Assembly (NCBI GenBank): GCA_947037115.1
Contig: CAMQTN010000024.1
Span: forward strand, 1 to 40,802
From: an uncultured Lachnospiraceae bacterium
GTDB taxonomy: Bacteria; Bacillota; Clostridia; Lachnospirales; Lachnospiraceae
Reading direction: 5' to 3'
Length of the DNA stretch: 40,802 nt
Shown here in pieces: positions 7,095-15,682 of this stretch (positions are counted from its first letter, which is position 1; each line of letters opens with the position of its first letter). The translations under genes and the position numbers were made by a program. The notes under the pieces are model-generated. The model was given only the letters and a program-made list of their open reading frames with translations. It had not been told where the DNA came from and searched no databases.

Positions 7095-9014
7095 TTACTT
7101 CCCCGCCTCCGAGAGCAGCGCTAACGGCTCCCGTTTCAGATTTCCGCAGACGCCCGCCATGGCCGCCGCGATTGTAAACAGAAAAACACCGCCCCCGCAG
7201 ACTGCCGACATCCGCCAGTCTGTCTCCGTCAGATAAACACGCTCCGACGCAGCCGCCTCTCCTGTCCCATCCGCACCTGCACTGCCGTTCTCTTTCCCCG
7301 CATCTGCACCTGCCCTGTCACTCTCTTCCCGCTCCCGCTCAAACTGTACCGCCCCGTTGCTGAAACGGGTATCGAAAAGCGTTGTCTCCTCCATTCTGGC
7401 CGCCGCCCTGCCCGCAAAGATCTGGCCGCCAAAGGCGCCCGCCATACTGCCCGCCAGGGCGATCACCAGAATGCCGGTGAGCAGGGAATGGACGCACTGT
7501 CCCTTCGTCATGCCAAGTCCCCGCTCGATGGCGGTGCGTTTCTTCTGCTTTGTGATAAAGAGATGGCAGAAGAAAATCACAATACAGACCGCGCTGACAA
7601 TCCCCGTTGCGAGCAGCAGAAGCGACATATTCCGCATACTTTTCAGGCCGCCTTCCAGTCTGGTGTAGCCGCCGTCATAGAAGGTGATCTCCACGTTGTC
7701 CACGCCCTGCGCCTCCCAGAGTGCCTTGTAATTTTCTATGCTCTCGCTGCCGTTGGGGATCCGGAATGCGGTTGTGTATCCCTTCATGGGGCCGTAGGCG
7801 GCTATATTGTTTTCATCGCTGTTTTTGATGGAAGCGGCGGGAATGATCACCTCGTTTCTTTCAAGCAGATATCTCCAGTCCCCCTCACTGCCGGCAACGC
7901 CCACATCGTAAATACCCTTGATTATGTAATCGCTCTCCTCAAAAACCTCATAAACCTCCCCCTCTGCATTCAGACGGCTCTCCCCGCCGCCTCCGTTCGC
8001 AGAGGCCGCATAGTTGGCATAGCGGAGCGACAGGTGCAGGGAGTCTCCCACCGTAAGCCTGTTTCTTTTGGCAAAACGCGCAGGCACCAGACACACCCGG
8101 TTTCCCTGTTTATAATCCTCCTCTGAAAAAAGCGCGCCTTCCGCAAGATAAGCCTGCTTCGTATAAAAGGCCATGATCAGATTCAGATCCTGCGTAGCTG
8201 TCACGGGAAAGCTCTGATACAGCTTCCGAAGCTCAAAGTCACGGCAGAGCGTCAGCCACGCTTTCCCCGTCTCCGTCCCATAAAATCCGGGCGTCAGCTC
8301 CTCCATCCAGTTTCCCGTCAGTTCCGTGGGCAGCGGATTTCCCTGCCCGTCTGTCTGCGTGGAACAAGGCCCTTCCATGGGCGCGTATTCAAAGATGGCG
8401 GCGGCTCCCTTCTCTTCCCACTCATGCGTCCATCCGTCCTGCAATGCCATCAGATAGGTCTGATCCGCATACAGCGTCGGCGGATGTTCCGTGTTATGGT
8501 CGCACAGATAAATGGGAGATGTATTAACCGGATAAGTGCTGTACAATACCCGCTTTACCTCTATCTTTACCGGACCCGCGGGAATACAGTCCTCCAACGG
8601 AGAGGCCTCTATGATCATGCACTGCGTCATGCCTTCATAATCCTCTTTCAGTTCGTAGTCCTGGGGAAGCGCCTCATAGTAAGCCCGCTGCTCCGGCCCG
8701 CTCAGGTAGCCGGCTCCTTCGAAATCCAGTACCTCTTTTGAGACCGGCTCCCCGTAAACCGACCTGTTATAATAGCGGTAGTCTTTCTGATCCGCCGACC
8801 ATACGCCTTCCTGTACCATTCTCTCCGGCGTCTGCTCCACGGTGCCGATGGTGGTAAAGATCGTCTCGAACCGTTCCAGATTGTCCCCGCACAACTTCCA
8901 CAAGTTACCGCCCGCACAGACAAGCGCCGCCGTGAATGCAAGTAACAGGAAAAAGAAAGCCGTCTTCACCGGCGTCCGCAAAAGTCTGCGTAAACTGCTC
9001 CTGATTGTCGTCAT
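7095..9014 (-). CDS. FtsX-like ABC transporter permease, large subunit, pair A
   Basis: This 639-residue paralogue of the protein at 2962-4809 has the same layout: RTPVKTAFFFLLLAFTAAL as first membrane segment, a long extracellular domain with LYADQTYLM and NGSESIENYKALWEAQG, and three C-terminal segments. It is 24 residues longer, mostly a Gly/Ala/Glu-rich low-complexity insert before the last membrane segment (about residues 555-590). The ATG has GGGAG eight bases upstream. It follows the small permease of pair A after about 80 bases. Function as exporter half is inferred from family and neighbours. Confidence 0.9.
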   Translation of the reverse strand: MTTIRSSLRRLLRTPVKTAFFFLLLAFTAALVCAGGNLWKLCGDNLERFETIFTTIGTVEQTPERMVQEGVWSADQKDYRYYNRSVYGEPVSKEVLDFEGAGYLSGPEQRAYYEALPQDYELKEDYEGMTQCMIIEASPLEDCIPAGPVKIEVKRVLYSTYPVNTSPIYLCDHNTEHPPTLYADQTYLMALQDGWTHEWEEKGAAAIFEYAPMEGPCSTQTDGQGNPLPTELTGNWMEELTPGFYGTETGKAWLTLCRDFELRKLYQSFPVTATQDLNLIMAFYTKQAYLAEGALFSEEDYKQGNRVCLVPARFAKRNRLTVGDSLHLSLRYANYAASANGGGGESRLNAEGEVYEVFEESDYIIKGIYDVGVAGSEGDWRYLLERNEVIIPAASIKNSDENNIAAYGPMKGYTTAFRIPNGSESIENYKALWEAQGVDNVEITFYDGGYTRLEGGLKSMRNMSLLLLATGIVSAVCIVIFFCHLFITKQKKRTAIERGLGMTKGQCVHSLLTGILVIALAGSMAGAFGGQIFAGRAAARMEETTLFDTRFSNGAVQFEREREESDRAGADAGKENGSAGADGTGEAAASERVYLTETDWRMSAVCGGGVFLFTIAAAMAGVCGNLKREPLALLSEAGK

Positions 9015-9093
9015 ACCCTAATCTCCCCCAATCTAAAGTCCTGCGAAAAGTACCTGTATTCCGAACATTCTCCGATGTAATACACGGCGCTTC

Positions 9094-10323
9094 TCACACG
9101 CTCTTTGTGAGCACCTGCATCACGCTGAGCCTGTGGAGGGAAAAAAGCGCCGCCGCTGTCCCGGAAAGAAATGTCAGAAAAAACAATGCGCCCGATAAGA
9201 CAAGCACTCCCGCCTCCGTGCCAAAAAAAGCAGCCGCGCCAATACTCCCGATCACACAGGCGAACGCCGCCAAAACCACCGTCTCCCCTAATAGCAAAAG
9301 GAAGCTCCTGCCCCGCCCCGTTCCGATGGAACGCATCAGGGCGTACTCCTCCTGTCTGCCCTGCAAAGAGAGATAACTGCAAAGATAACCAATGAAAACG
9401 ATGATCGCCACCACAAAGGGCAGCATCCCCTTAAGAATGGCCAGATTCCTCATGAGCGTTTCGGCCGCGCGAATAAAAGCTTCGTCCATAATGGTCAGCG
9501 CATTACCATCGTAGCGATACTGAGCCCTTGTAAACACCGGCAGAAATTTCACCTCGTCGTACATCTGCGCTTTCAGTGCATTCAACTGAAAGGGATCTTC
9601 CACCACAAAGGAACCGGAGTCCGCAAAAAATTCGATCCCCTGACTGTGATACGCCTCCCGCACACAGTCAAGGGGCAAAACCACCTCCGGCGGCATCCAT
9701 TCTCCCTGATAGTCCCCGGTCTTTATACTTCCCACAATTTTATAAGTATCTGTCACCAACGGCTCGATAAAAACCTCGCTCCCCTCCAGTGCGCAGCGAT
9801 AGTAATATGTAGTTAACATAACTTTATCTCCTAGCTGTAGTCCCCGCTCTTCCAGGAGCGATTCCTCCATCAGGCACACCTTCTGCGCTGTCTCCAAAAC
9901 GCTCTCGTCCACTCCCTCCAGAAAAGTGATCTTTTCTCTTTCCAGACCCAGAATTTCCGCCACCCCATTCATCCCTCTGCCGTAATGGACCAGATTTTCC
10001 CTGTATTCCTCCGGCGTAAACGAGCCGAATCCGAATTTAAGGCGGACGGTAAAAACCGGATCTTTCACATACTCTGACTCCCGCACTCCCATCACCCGAT
10101 CCTCTCTGATGGTCAGACACTCCCTCATGGAACCGTTTAAACTGCTGATTCTGGCAAAAACCGGAATCCTCTCCGGGAGTCTTGCAAGCTCCTTTCCCGT
10201 TCTGTCCATATTTCCCGCGTAGATATCCAGAATCAGAACGATGAGCACGCCGATCAGAATATGCAGAATACTTTTATATTTATGCCGCGATACGTTTCTT
10301 CCGATCAGTCTTATGGCAGTCAT
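9094..10323 (-). CDS. FtsX-like ABC transporter permease, small subunit, pair A
   Basis: This 409-residue permease is paralogous to 4860-6089, with SILHILIGVLIVLILDIYAG as first membrane segment and GRQEEYALMRSIGTGRGRS as coupling loop. The open frame continues upstream to 10350, but the ATG at 10323 (MTAIRLIGRN) has GGGAGGAG just upstream and lies one base beyond the TGA of the preceding gene, so translation is probably coupled to the putative anti-sigma factor. This placement ties the exporter to the ECF sigma unit. Confidence 0.9.
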   Translation of the reverse strand: MTAIRLIGRNVSRHKYKSILHILIGVLIVLILDIYAGNMDRTGKELARLPERIPVFARISSLNGSMRECLTIREDRVMGVRESEYVKDPVFTVRLKFGFGSFTPEEYRENLVHYGRGMNGVAEILGLEREKITFLEGVDESVLETAQKVCLMEESLLEERGLQLGDKVMLTTYYYRCALEGSEVFIEPLVTDTYKIVGSIKTGDYQGEWMPPEVVLPLDCVREAYHSQGIEFFADSGSFVVEDPFQLNALKAQMYDEVKFLPVFTRAQYRYDGNALTIMDEAFIRAAETLMRNLAILKGMLPFVVAIIVFIGYLCSYLSLQGRQEEYALMRSIGTGRGRSFLLLLGETVVLAAFACVIGSIGAAAFFGTEAGVLVLSGALFFLTFLSGTAAALFSLHRLSVMQVLTKSV

Positions 10324-10324
10324 C

Positions 10325-11041
10325 TCACTCCTCCCATTTTTTCCACACACGTTTCAGCTCCGCGTAACATTTCCCGTCCTCTTTGGTCAGCTCCACCTCA
10401 TAAGCCCCGACCCGCTCTCTCATGCTCTTCACCATTTTGTCGCTCACAATCCAGAGCCGGAATGCACCCTGCCTGACTTTATCCTCATCTTCCGGCCGCT
10501 CCGGCGCCACCCACCACACAAGTTTATCTCCTTCCCACATGATATGATCGTCCCGGATCATAACCATTTGTCTGTCATAGAGGTAGTCTTCGGGCACCTC
10601 CACCCGAAAGGTGCAGATATAAGGATAGTAATACGGATGCCCATACGCATCAAAAGCTTCGATATCCTCGCCTTCCCCGACGGTTTGAAAAGGCTCCATC
10701 TTAAGCAGAATCCGCTCTCCCTCCTCAAGCCGCTGCCAGCCGTATTCCTCTGTGGCCGCATAGACCACAAGTTCATCCCCGGTAAGCGCCGGCGTTCCAA
10801 GCCACAGAACAAAAAGAACCAGGCAGACGGCAGCCGCCGCCGCGGGCACCCTCACAGCCAACCGCTTTCTCCTGTATTTACGCGCTTTTATCCCTTCCAG
10901 GACGCGGCGCCCTGCCTCCTCATCCATAACGATACGTCCCGTCACTTCCGATAATCTCTGTTGTTCTCTCTGATCCACAGCGCCTTCCTCCTTTCCCGAA
11001 AGCTCGTTCCCTTTTCCCAAATGTCTCTCCGCTCCCGTCAT
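10325..11041 (-). CDS. Single-pass membrane protein, putative anti-sigma factor
   Basis: This 238-residue protein has a basic N-terminal cytoplasmic part of about 60 residues, one membrane segment at about 62-83 and a 150-residue extracytoplasmic domain rich in Tyr, Trp and acidic residues. It begins four bases after the ECF sigma factor stop with GGGAGG upstream, the usual sigma/anti-sigma arrangement. The N-terminal part lacks the zinc-binding HxxxCxxC motif of classical ZAS anti-sigma factors, so the call rests on topology and position. The outer domain is not one I recognise and could be the sensor for the exporter substrate. Confidence 0.6.
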   Translation of the reverse strand: MTGAERHLGKGNELSGKEEGAVDQREQQRLSEVTGRIVMDEEAGRRVLEGIKARKYRRKRLAVRVPAAAAAVCLVLFVLWLGTPALTGDELVVYAATEEYGWQRLEEGERILLKMEPFQTVGEGEDIEAFDAYGHPYYYPYICTFRVEVPEDYLYDRQMVMIRDDHIMWEGDKLVWWVAPERPEDEDKVRQGAFRLWIVSDKMVKSMRERVGAYEVELTKEDGKCYAELKRVWKKWEE

Positions 11042-11045
11042 CTGC

Positions 11046-11528
11046 TCATACCTCCCCCAGAATCTCCCGAAGTTTTTTACGCCCTCTCTCCAGCCGCTTT
11101 CTGACAGAAGCCTCTGACAGCTTCAGCATACGGGCGATCTCCTTTCCCTGATACCCCTCCACATAGTGAAGCATCAGGATTTCCCTGTATTTTTCCGGCA
11201 GGAGCAGAAGGCTGTCCATCAGCCGTGTATCTTCCTGCGACTCATAATACCGGGAGAGCTGCTCCATGGAAATCTTCGGGTGGTTTTTATAAAAACGCAG
11301 TCTGTTTTTACAGAGGTTGATCGCCACCCGGATCAGCCACGCCTTCCTGTATTCTTCTGTCTCAAAGTGCTTGGCACACTCCATGTATTTGATCAGCGTA
11401 TCCTGCACCACATCCTCGGCGTCGAAAGCGTTTTTCATCATCACAAAAGCAATCCTGTAAAGCATGTTGCCATATTCCTGAAAAACCCGCTCCACACTCC
11501 AGTCCGGGTCGTCCGTCCTCTTATCCAA
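11046..11528 (-). CDS. ECF-type RNA polymerase sigma factor
   Basis: This 160-residue sigma-70 family protein has region 2 at FQEYGNMLYRIAFVMM through AEDVVQDTLIKYM and AWLIRVAINLCKNRLR, and region 4 at LPEKYREILMLHYVEGYQG with the helix-turn-helix EIARMLKLSEASVRKRLERG. I start it at a TTG (11526-11528) with GGCGGTGAT upstream. The longer open frame to 11729 runs back into the AraC gene and adds 67 residues that do not fit the family. It heads the exporter unit and is probably held by the membrane protein encoded next. Confidence 0.9.
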   Translation of the reverse strand: MDKRTDDPDWSVERVFQEYGNMLYRIAFVMMKNAFDAEDVVQDTLIKYMECAKHFETEEYRKAWLIRVAINLCKNRLRFYKNHPKISMEQLSRYYESQEDTRLMDSLLLLPEKYREILMLHYVEGYQGKEIARMLKLSEASVRKRLERGRKKLREILGEV

Positions 11529-11619
11529 TCTATCACCGCCTTTTCTCAGGAGCTCCCTGCCTGCGAAACACTCCTGATACAGACTGTCACCGTTATCCGT
11601 TCCTGTATCTGTCTGATAG

Positions 11620-11649
11620 TAATACACACGGCCGGCCACAAATGTGACA
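11620..11649 (-). promoter_or_regulatory. Candidate autoregulated ECF promoter
   Basis: About 90 bases before the sigma factor start the minus strand carries TGTCACA (11643-11649), then after 12 bases CGTGTGTATTA (11620-11630). ECF units usually have a promoter recognised by their own sigma factor here. The match is by position and general look only. Confidence 0.25.
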
Positions 11650-11680
11650 GGCCGTTCCCACTTTTTTCTGACATTTTCTG

Positions 11681-12562
11681 TCAGGCGTTTCCGCCGCCAT
11701 TTCTTTTCCGATACTCTCTGGGCGAACATCCCACCTTTTTCAGAAACTGCCTGTTGAAATTGGAAAGGTTGCTGTACCCGCAGGCAAAGGCGATATCCGA
11801 GATCTGGTCCGCGCTGTCACTCAACGCCTCGCAGGCCGCATGAATCCGAAGCTGGGACAGATGCTCGATGGCTCCGATCCCCACCGCCTGTCTGAAACAC
11901 CTCATGAAGTGGCTCTTACTCAGATGCGCCAACTCTGCAAGCTGCTCCACCGTGATATCCTCTTTAAATCTCTGCGCCATATACTCGATGGCGGGCCGGA
12001 TGATCTCCTCTTCCTTGCCCTCCCGTTTCCTCTCGAAAACAATACCGCCGCTCTCCTCCAGCATCCAGATCAGGCGCATCAGCTCGCTTTTCATCAGCAG
12101 ATCCTCTCTGGCGCAATTTCTTTGCACACATAAAAAAATCCGTTCCACCAGCGCCCTGATCTTTTCGTAATCCGCCGCCTGCCTGCGGATATAGACATGG
12201 CTTCCCATCCTGCCGTTTAAGATCGGCCGGATACATTCATTCGTACAGCGGTCGCCGCTTCCCGCTCCCAGCATTGCCGGACTGAAAACAAGGGCGTTAT
12301 AAATCAGATCCTGCCCCTTGCAGGGATAGGCCGCATGCAGTACATTGGGTGGCGTAAGCAGAAATTCTCCCTCCCCCGCCTCCTGTTTCTGACTGCCGCA
12401 TATAAATTCTCCCCTTCCCTGCAGAATATGTATCAGTTCAAATTCTCCGTGCCAGTGCATGGGCACATTTGCAAACCATTCCGGAAGTCGGCACTCATAC
12501 TGGCTGTAGGGAACCAATGTGGTGCTGTGCTGTCTTTTCTCCTGCGTTTCCCGATCGGGCAT
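11681..12562 (-). CDS. AraC-family transcriptional regulator with cupin sensor domain
   Basis: This 293-residue protein has an N-terminal AraC-type cupin (WHGEFELIHILQGRGEF, with the beta-barrel histidine and glutamates) that usually binds a sugar. The C-terminal double helix-turn-helix comprises ITVEQLAELAHLSKSHFMRC and ISDIAFACGYSNLSNFNRQF, ending SPREYRKR. I start it at the ATG at 12562 with AAAGGAGGG upstream; the open frame extends further to 12661 without support. It is transcribed away from a GH31 glycosidase and probably activates it through the AATAGTAT boxes between the two genes. The inducing sugar is not known. Confidence 0.92.
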   Translation of the reverse strand: MPDRETQEKRQHSTTLVPYSQYECRLPEWFANVPMHWHGEFELIHILQGRGEFICGSQKQEAGEGEFLLTPPNVLHAAYPCKGQDLIYNALVFSPAMLGAGSGDRCTNECIRPILNGRMGSHVYIRRQAADYEKIRALVERIFLCVQRNCAREDLLMKSELMRLIWMLEESGGIVFERKREGKEEEIIRPAIEYMAQRFKEDITVEQLAELAHLSKSHFMRCFRQAVGIGAIEHLSQLRIHAACEALSDSADQISDIAFACGYSNLSNFNRQFLKKVGCSPREYRKRNGGGNA

Positions 12563-12650
12563 CTTTTCCCTCCTTTGCCGCGCCTGCGGCTGCATACTGC
12601 ATTGCTTTTTGTGTTTACATATCTCCTCCGTTAACGCGTGCGTTTCATAT

Positions 12651-12718
12651 AATAGTATCATTTTTCAGTAGTATCTTAATAGTATTGTCCGTCCTGTAAT
12701 AGTATTATACTATTACAG
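12651..12718. promoter_or_regulatory. Operator cluster: AATAGTAT boxes and a 25-bp palindrome
   Basis: AATAGTAT occurs at 12651-12658, 12678-12685 and 12698-12705, in inverted form at 12707-12714, and with one mismatch at 12667-12674. The last two exact boxes lie in a perfect palindrome, CTGTAATAGTA (12694-12704), TTA, TACTATTACAG (12708-12718). This sits between the AraC gene and the GH31 gene, so it most likely binds the AraC protein. Confidence 0.65.
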
Positions 12719-12821
12719 CCCATACCTCACAACGATAGAAATGAGAGATAGGAAACAAAACGGTAATCTTTTGTTTCAAACAACACAAACTACTACAAAA
12801 AAGAAAAACAGGAGGCAGAAC

Positions 12822-14849
12822 ATGATATTTGAAAACCAAAAAGACGCGCTGGTGTGCCGCCATCTGGGCGAAACATTAAAAATAGAGGCCTGGGGAAAGG
12901 ATTCTTTCCGCGTGCGCGCAACCATGTTGTCCACATTTACTGAAAATGTATGGGCACTGACCGAGACAACAGAGAAATGTGATGTACAAATCACCATCGG
13001 GGAGGAAGATCACTGGACAGGCGACGGCACCATCGACAAAAAAGAAATTGCCACCATCGTAAACGGGCGGCTGAAAGCTGTCGTCAACTTTGCGGGCGTT
13101 ATCTCCTTCTACCGCGATCACAAGCTGATTCTCCGGGAGTATTTCAGAAATTACGACGGCACGCTCTCCAGAGAAAGCCGCTGCCTGAAACTGGTGGGCC
13201 GGGAATGGAAAGGCGTCATCGGCGGAAGCGAGTATGCCCTGCGCCTAAAATTTGAGAGCAATAAGGGCGAAAAAATCTTCGGCATGGGACAGTACCAGCA
13301 GGACTGCATGGATCTGAAAGGCTGTGTGCTTGAGCTTGCCCAGCGCAATTCCCAGATCTCCGTTCCCTTCGCCGTCTCTTCCCTGGGCTACGGCTTTTTA
13401 TGGAACAATCCCGCCGTGGGACAGGCAGCCTTCGGCAAAAACTATACCGAATGGGTTGCCCGGGCCACAAAGGAGATGGATTACTGGATCACCGTTGCGG
13501 ATGCGCCCAAACAAATTCTGGAAAATTATACTGCCGTCACCGGAAGGGCTGAAATGTTCCCCGAAGATCTGATGGGATTATGGCAGTGCAAGCTGCGCTA
13601 CCGCACCCAGGACGAAGTTTTAAGCGTTGCCAGACAGTATCAGAAGGAGGGCGTCAAAATCGACCAGATCGTCATTGACTTCTTCCACTGGACCGTGCAG
13701 GGCGACTGGAAATTTGACAAAAAATACTGGCCTGACCCGAAGGCCATGGTGGATGAGCTTCACGCCATGGGCATCAAAGTGATCGTGTCCGTATGGCCCT
13801 CCGTTGACCGCAAAAGCGAAAACTTCGGCCCCATGACGGAGCGGGGCCTGCTCATCAGGACGGAGCGGGGCGCAGCTCAGACCTACGACTATCAGGGCGA
13901 CTGTGTGGAAATCGATCCCTTCAATCCTGAGACCAGAAAATATGTGTGGGATGTGTGCCGGAAAAACTATTACGACTATGGCATCGACGCCTTCTGGCTG
14001 GATAATTCCGAGCCGGACTACGGCGTGTATGACTTCGAAAATTACCGCTACTGCGACGGCCCGGCCCTCGCCCTGAGCAACCTTTATCCGCAGATGTACA
14101 GCCGCATCTTTTATGATGAGATGAAAAAACAGAACCGCGGCACCGTGGTCAATCTGCTCCGCTGTGCCTGGGCGGGTTCCCAGAAATACGGCAATGTGGT
14201 CTGGTCCGGCGATGTGCCAAGTACCTTCGAAGCCTTTGCCGACCAGCTGCAGTGCGGCCTGAATATGGGGCTTGCAGGCATTCCCTGGTGGACCACAGAC
14301 ATCGGCGGCTTCATGACCGACGACGTAAACGATCCGGATTTCAGACAGCTTCTGATCCGCTGGTATCAGTTCGCCGTTTACTCCCCCGTGCTCCGCATGC
14401 ACGGCGACAGAGGCCCCTACAATATCCCGCCGCTTGACGACAGGGACTGGGGCGGCGGCTATCTCCACACCGGCCAGCCCAACGAACTGTGGAGCTACGG
14501 AGAAGAAAACTATGCCATCATGAAAAAGTATTACGGGATCCGTATAGACATGCACGATTATATCAAGAAGCTGTATGAGGAAGCCCACGAGAACGGCTCC
14601 CCGCTTCTGCGGACCATGTTCTATGAATTTCCGGAGGATGAGAAGTGCTGGGAATTGCAGGATCAGTATATGTTCGGCGGCGAGTACCTGGTCGCTCCCA
14701 TCCTGCATTTGAACGAGTGGAAACGCGACGTCTACCTCCCCGCCGGAAATTGGAAACTGACCTCCACAGGCGAAATTTTTGAGGGCGGCTGCACCGTCAG
14801 CGTGGATGCACCCATTGACTACATGCCTGTATTTAAAATGCAGCGATAA
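12822..14849 (+). CDS. Glycoside hydrolase family 31 (alpha-glucosidase/alpha-xylosidase type)
   Basis: This 675-residue cytoplasmic enzyme has no signal peptide. The GH31 nucleophile is Asp394 in FWLDNSEPDYG, and the likely acid/base is Asp464 in WSGDVPSTFE, followed by the family run GLAGIPWWTTDIGGF. The N-terminal beta-sandwich occupies about the first 230 residues and the barrel follows from about LMGLWQCKLRYRTQDEV. The ATG at 12822 has AGGAGG seven bases upstream; an earlier in-frame ATG at 12741 lacks one. It should release glucose or xylose from alpha-linked sugars. The exact bond is not decided by sequence alone. It is probably controlled by the divergent AraC protein. Confidence 0.93.
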   Translation: MIFENQKDALVCRHLGETLKIEAWGKDSFRVRATMLSTFTENVWALTETTEKCDVQITIGEEDHWTGDGTIDKKEIATIVNGRLKAVVNFAGVISFYRDHKLILREYFRNYDGTLSRESRCLKLVGREWKGVIGGSEYALRLKFESNKGEKIFGMGQYQQDCMDLKGCVLELAQRNSQISVPFAVSSLGYGFLWNNPAVGQAAFGKNYTEWVARATKEMDYWITVADAPKQILENYTAVTGRAEMFPEDLMGLWQCKLRYRTQDEVLSVARQYQKEGVKIDQIVIDFFHWTVQGDWKFDKKYWPDPKAMVDELHAMGIKVIVSVWPSVDRKSENFGPMTERGLLIRTERGAAQTYDYQGDCVEIDPFNPETRKYVWDVCRKNYYDYGIDAFWLDNSEPDYGVYDFENYRYCDGPALALSNLYPQMYSRIFYDEMKKQNRGTVVNLLRCAWAGSQKYGNVVWSGDVPSTFEAFADQLQCGLNMGLAGIPWWTTDIGGFMTDDVNDPDFRQLLIRWYQFAVYSPVLRMHGDRGPYNIPPLDDRDWGGGYLHTGQPNELWSYGEENYAIMKKYYGIRIDMHDYIKKLYEEAHENGSPLLRTMFYEFPEDEKCWELQDQYMFGGEYLVAPILHLNEWKRDVYLPAGNWKLTSTGEIFEGGCTVSVDAPIDYMPVFKMQR

Positions 14850-14911
14850 ACAATATGTTTTCCGCTTTAAACAGTAAGTGAAATTTATTTCCATAATTTT
14901 CCAATTTTATA

Positions 14912-14935
14912 CGAAACGTTTATTTTCGCTTTTTT
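14912..14935 (+). terminator. Weak terminator candidate after the GH31 gene
   Basis: CGAAA (14912-14916) pairs with TTTCG (14924-14928) over a seven-base loop and is followed by C and six T residues. The five-base stem is short, so this is tentative. Confidence 0.3.
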
Positions 14936-15029
14936 CACCGTTAAATGTTGTACAGTAAAACACGGGAACTGCTGATATACTGCATACAGGCGAAATATAT
15001 ACGATCTGTATTTACTTTCGGAGAAAACT

Positions 15030-15389
15030 ATGGAATTTGGTGAATTTCTGGCTGAACTGCGCAAGGAGAAAGGATATTTACAAAAGGAAGTGGCCGCCTA
15101 TCTGAATGTGACCGTGGCAACCATTTCCAACTACGAAAAAGGCGTACACACGCCCGATCTGAATACCCTAAGCAAGCTGGCCGACTTTTACGATGTATCT
15201 ACGGACTATCTCTTACAGAGAACCAAATATAAAGCCAGCATTGACTCGCTCAACAGGCCGCTGTCCGCAGACTACACCGTCAGCGATCTCATGAACACTA
15301 CGCTGGAACTGGATCGCCACAACACCCAGTCGTTATTGGATTATTATGAACTGCTGACACTGCGCAACTCTGTCAATCGTGTAAAATAG
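15030..15389 (+). CDS. XRE-family helix-turn-helix regulator
   Basis: This 119-residue protein has a Cro/C1-type helix-turn-helix in its first 65 residues: LAELRKEKGYLQKEVAAYLN, then TVATISNYEKGVHTPDLNTL and FYDVSTDYLL. The remaining 50 residues form a small helical tail (LELDRHNTQSLLDYYELLTL), perhaps for dimerisation. The ATG has GGAG seven bases upstream. It stands alone, ends at a strong terminator and faces the iron operon. Target genes are unknown; self-regulation is usual for such proteins. Confidence 0.9.
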   Translation: MEFGEFLAELRKEKGYLQKEVAAYLNVTVATISNYEKGVHTPDLNTLSKLADFYDVSTDYLLQRTKYKASIDSLNRPLSADYTVSDLMNTTLELDRHNTQSLLDYYELLTLRNSVNRVK

Positions 15390-15417
15390 TGTGCTCTTTC
15401 GGGGACACAGTGAAAAA

Positions 15418-15454
15418 GGGACACGGTACCGTCCAGACAGTACCGTGTCTCTTT
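15418..15454. terminator. Bidirectional intrinsic terminator between the XRE gene and the feo operon
   Basis: GACACGGTAC (15420-15429) pairs with GTACCGTGTC (15440-15449), extended by two outer pairs, over a ten-base loop. The plus strand continues CTTTATTT; the minus strand continues with five T residues (15413-15417). It can therefore end transcription from both convergent units. Confidence 0.8.
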
Positions 15455-15519
15455 ATTTGTATGTCAGTATTGCATGCCTGTATGCGTGCGGCACACACTA
15501 CTCTTTTACACGCTTGTTT

Positions 15520-15654
15520 CTAGTGGCATCCGCCGCAGCGGCTGCAGTCCCCTCCGCACTGGAGTGACTTGCCTGCCTTTTTATCTTTCACCATACTTCT
15601 GATGGCAAGCGCCACCGCACCCGCCACAATCGCCAACACAATAGCCGTTCCCAT
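15520..15654 (-). CDS. FeoB-associated Cys-rich membrane mini-protein
   Basis: This 44-residue protein begins MGTAIVLAIVAGAVALAIRS, a single membrane segment, followed by a basic linker and a Cys-rich tail (CGGDCSRCGGCH). Such proteins commonly follow feoB in Clostridia and are annotated FeoB-associated Cys-rich membrane protein. A GGAGG lies eight bases upstream of the ATG, and the gene starts 28 bases after the feoB stop. The cysteines may bind iron or help FeoB, but this has not been shown for the family as far as I know. Confidence 0.88.
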   Translation of the reverse strand: MGTAIVLAIVAGAVALAIRSMVKDKKAGKSLQCGGDCSRCGGCH

Positions 15655-15682
15655 CTGCGATGCCTCCTTCCGAAAACTGATT

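Noticed and set aside
11667..11683. CTGACA-TGTCAG hairpin over the AraC stop codon
   Set aside because: A six-base stem followed by A residues rather than T on the gene's own strand; not a terminator for the AraC gene.
13620..14894. 424-codon open frame on the minus strand
   Set aside because: It is the antisense shadow of the GH31 gene, whose active-site motifs are unambiguous.
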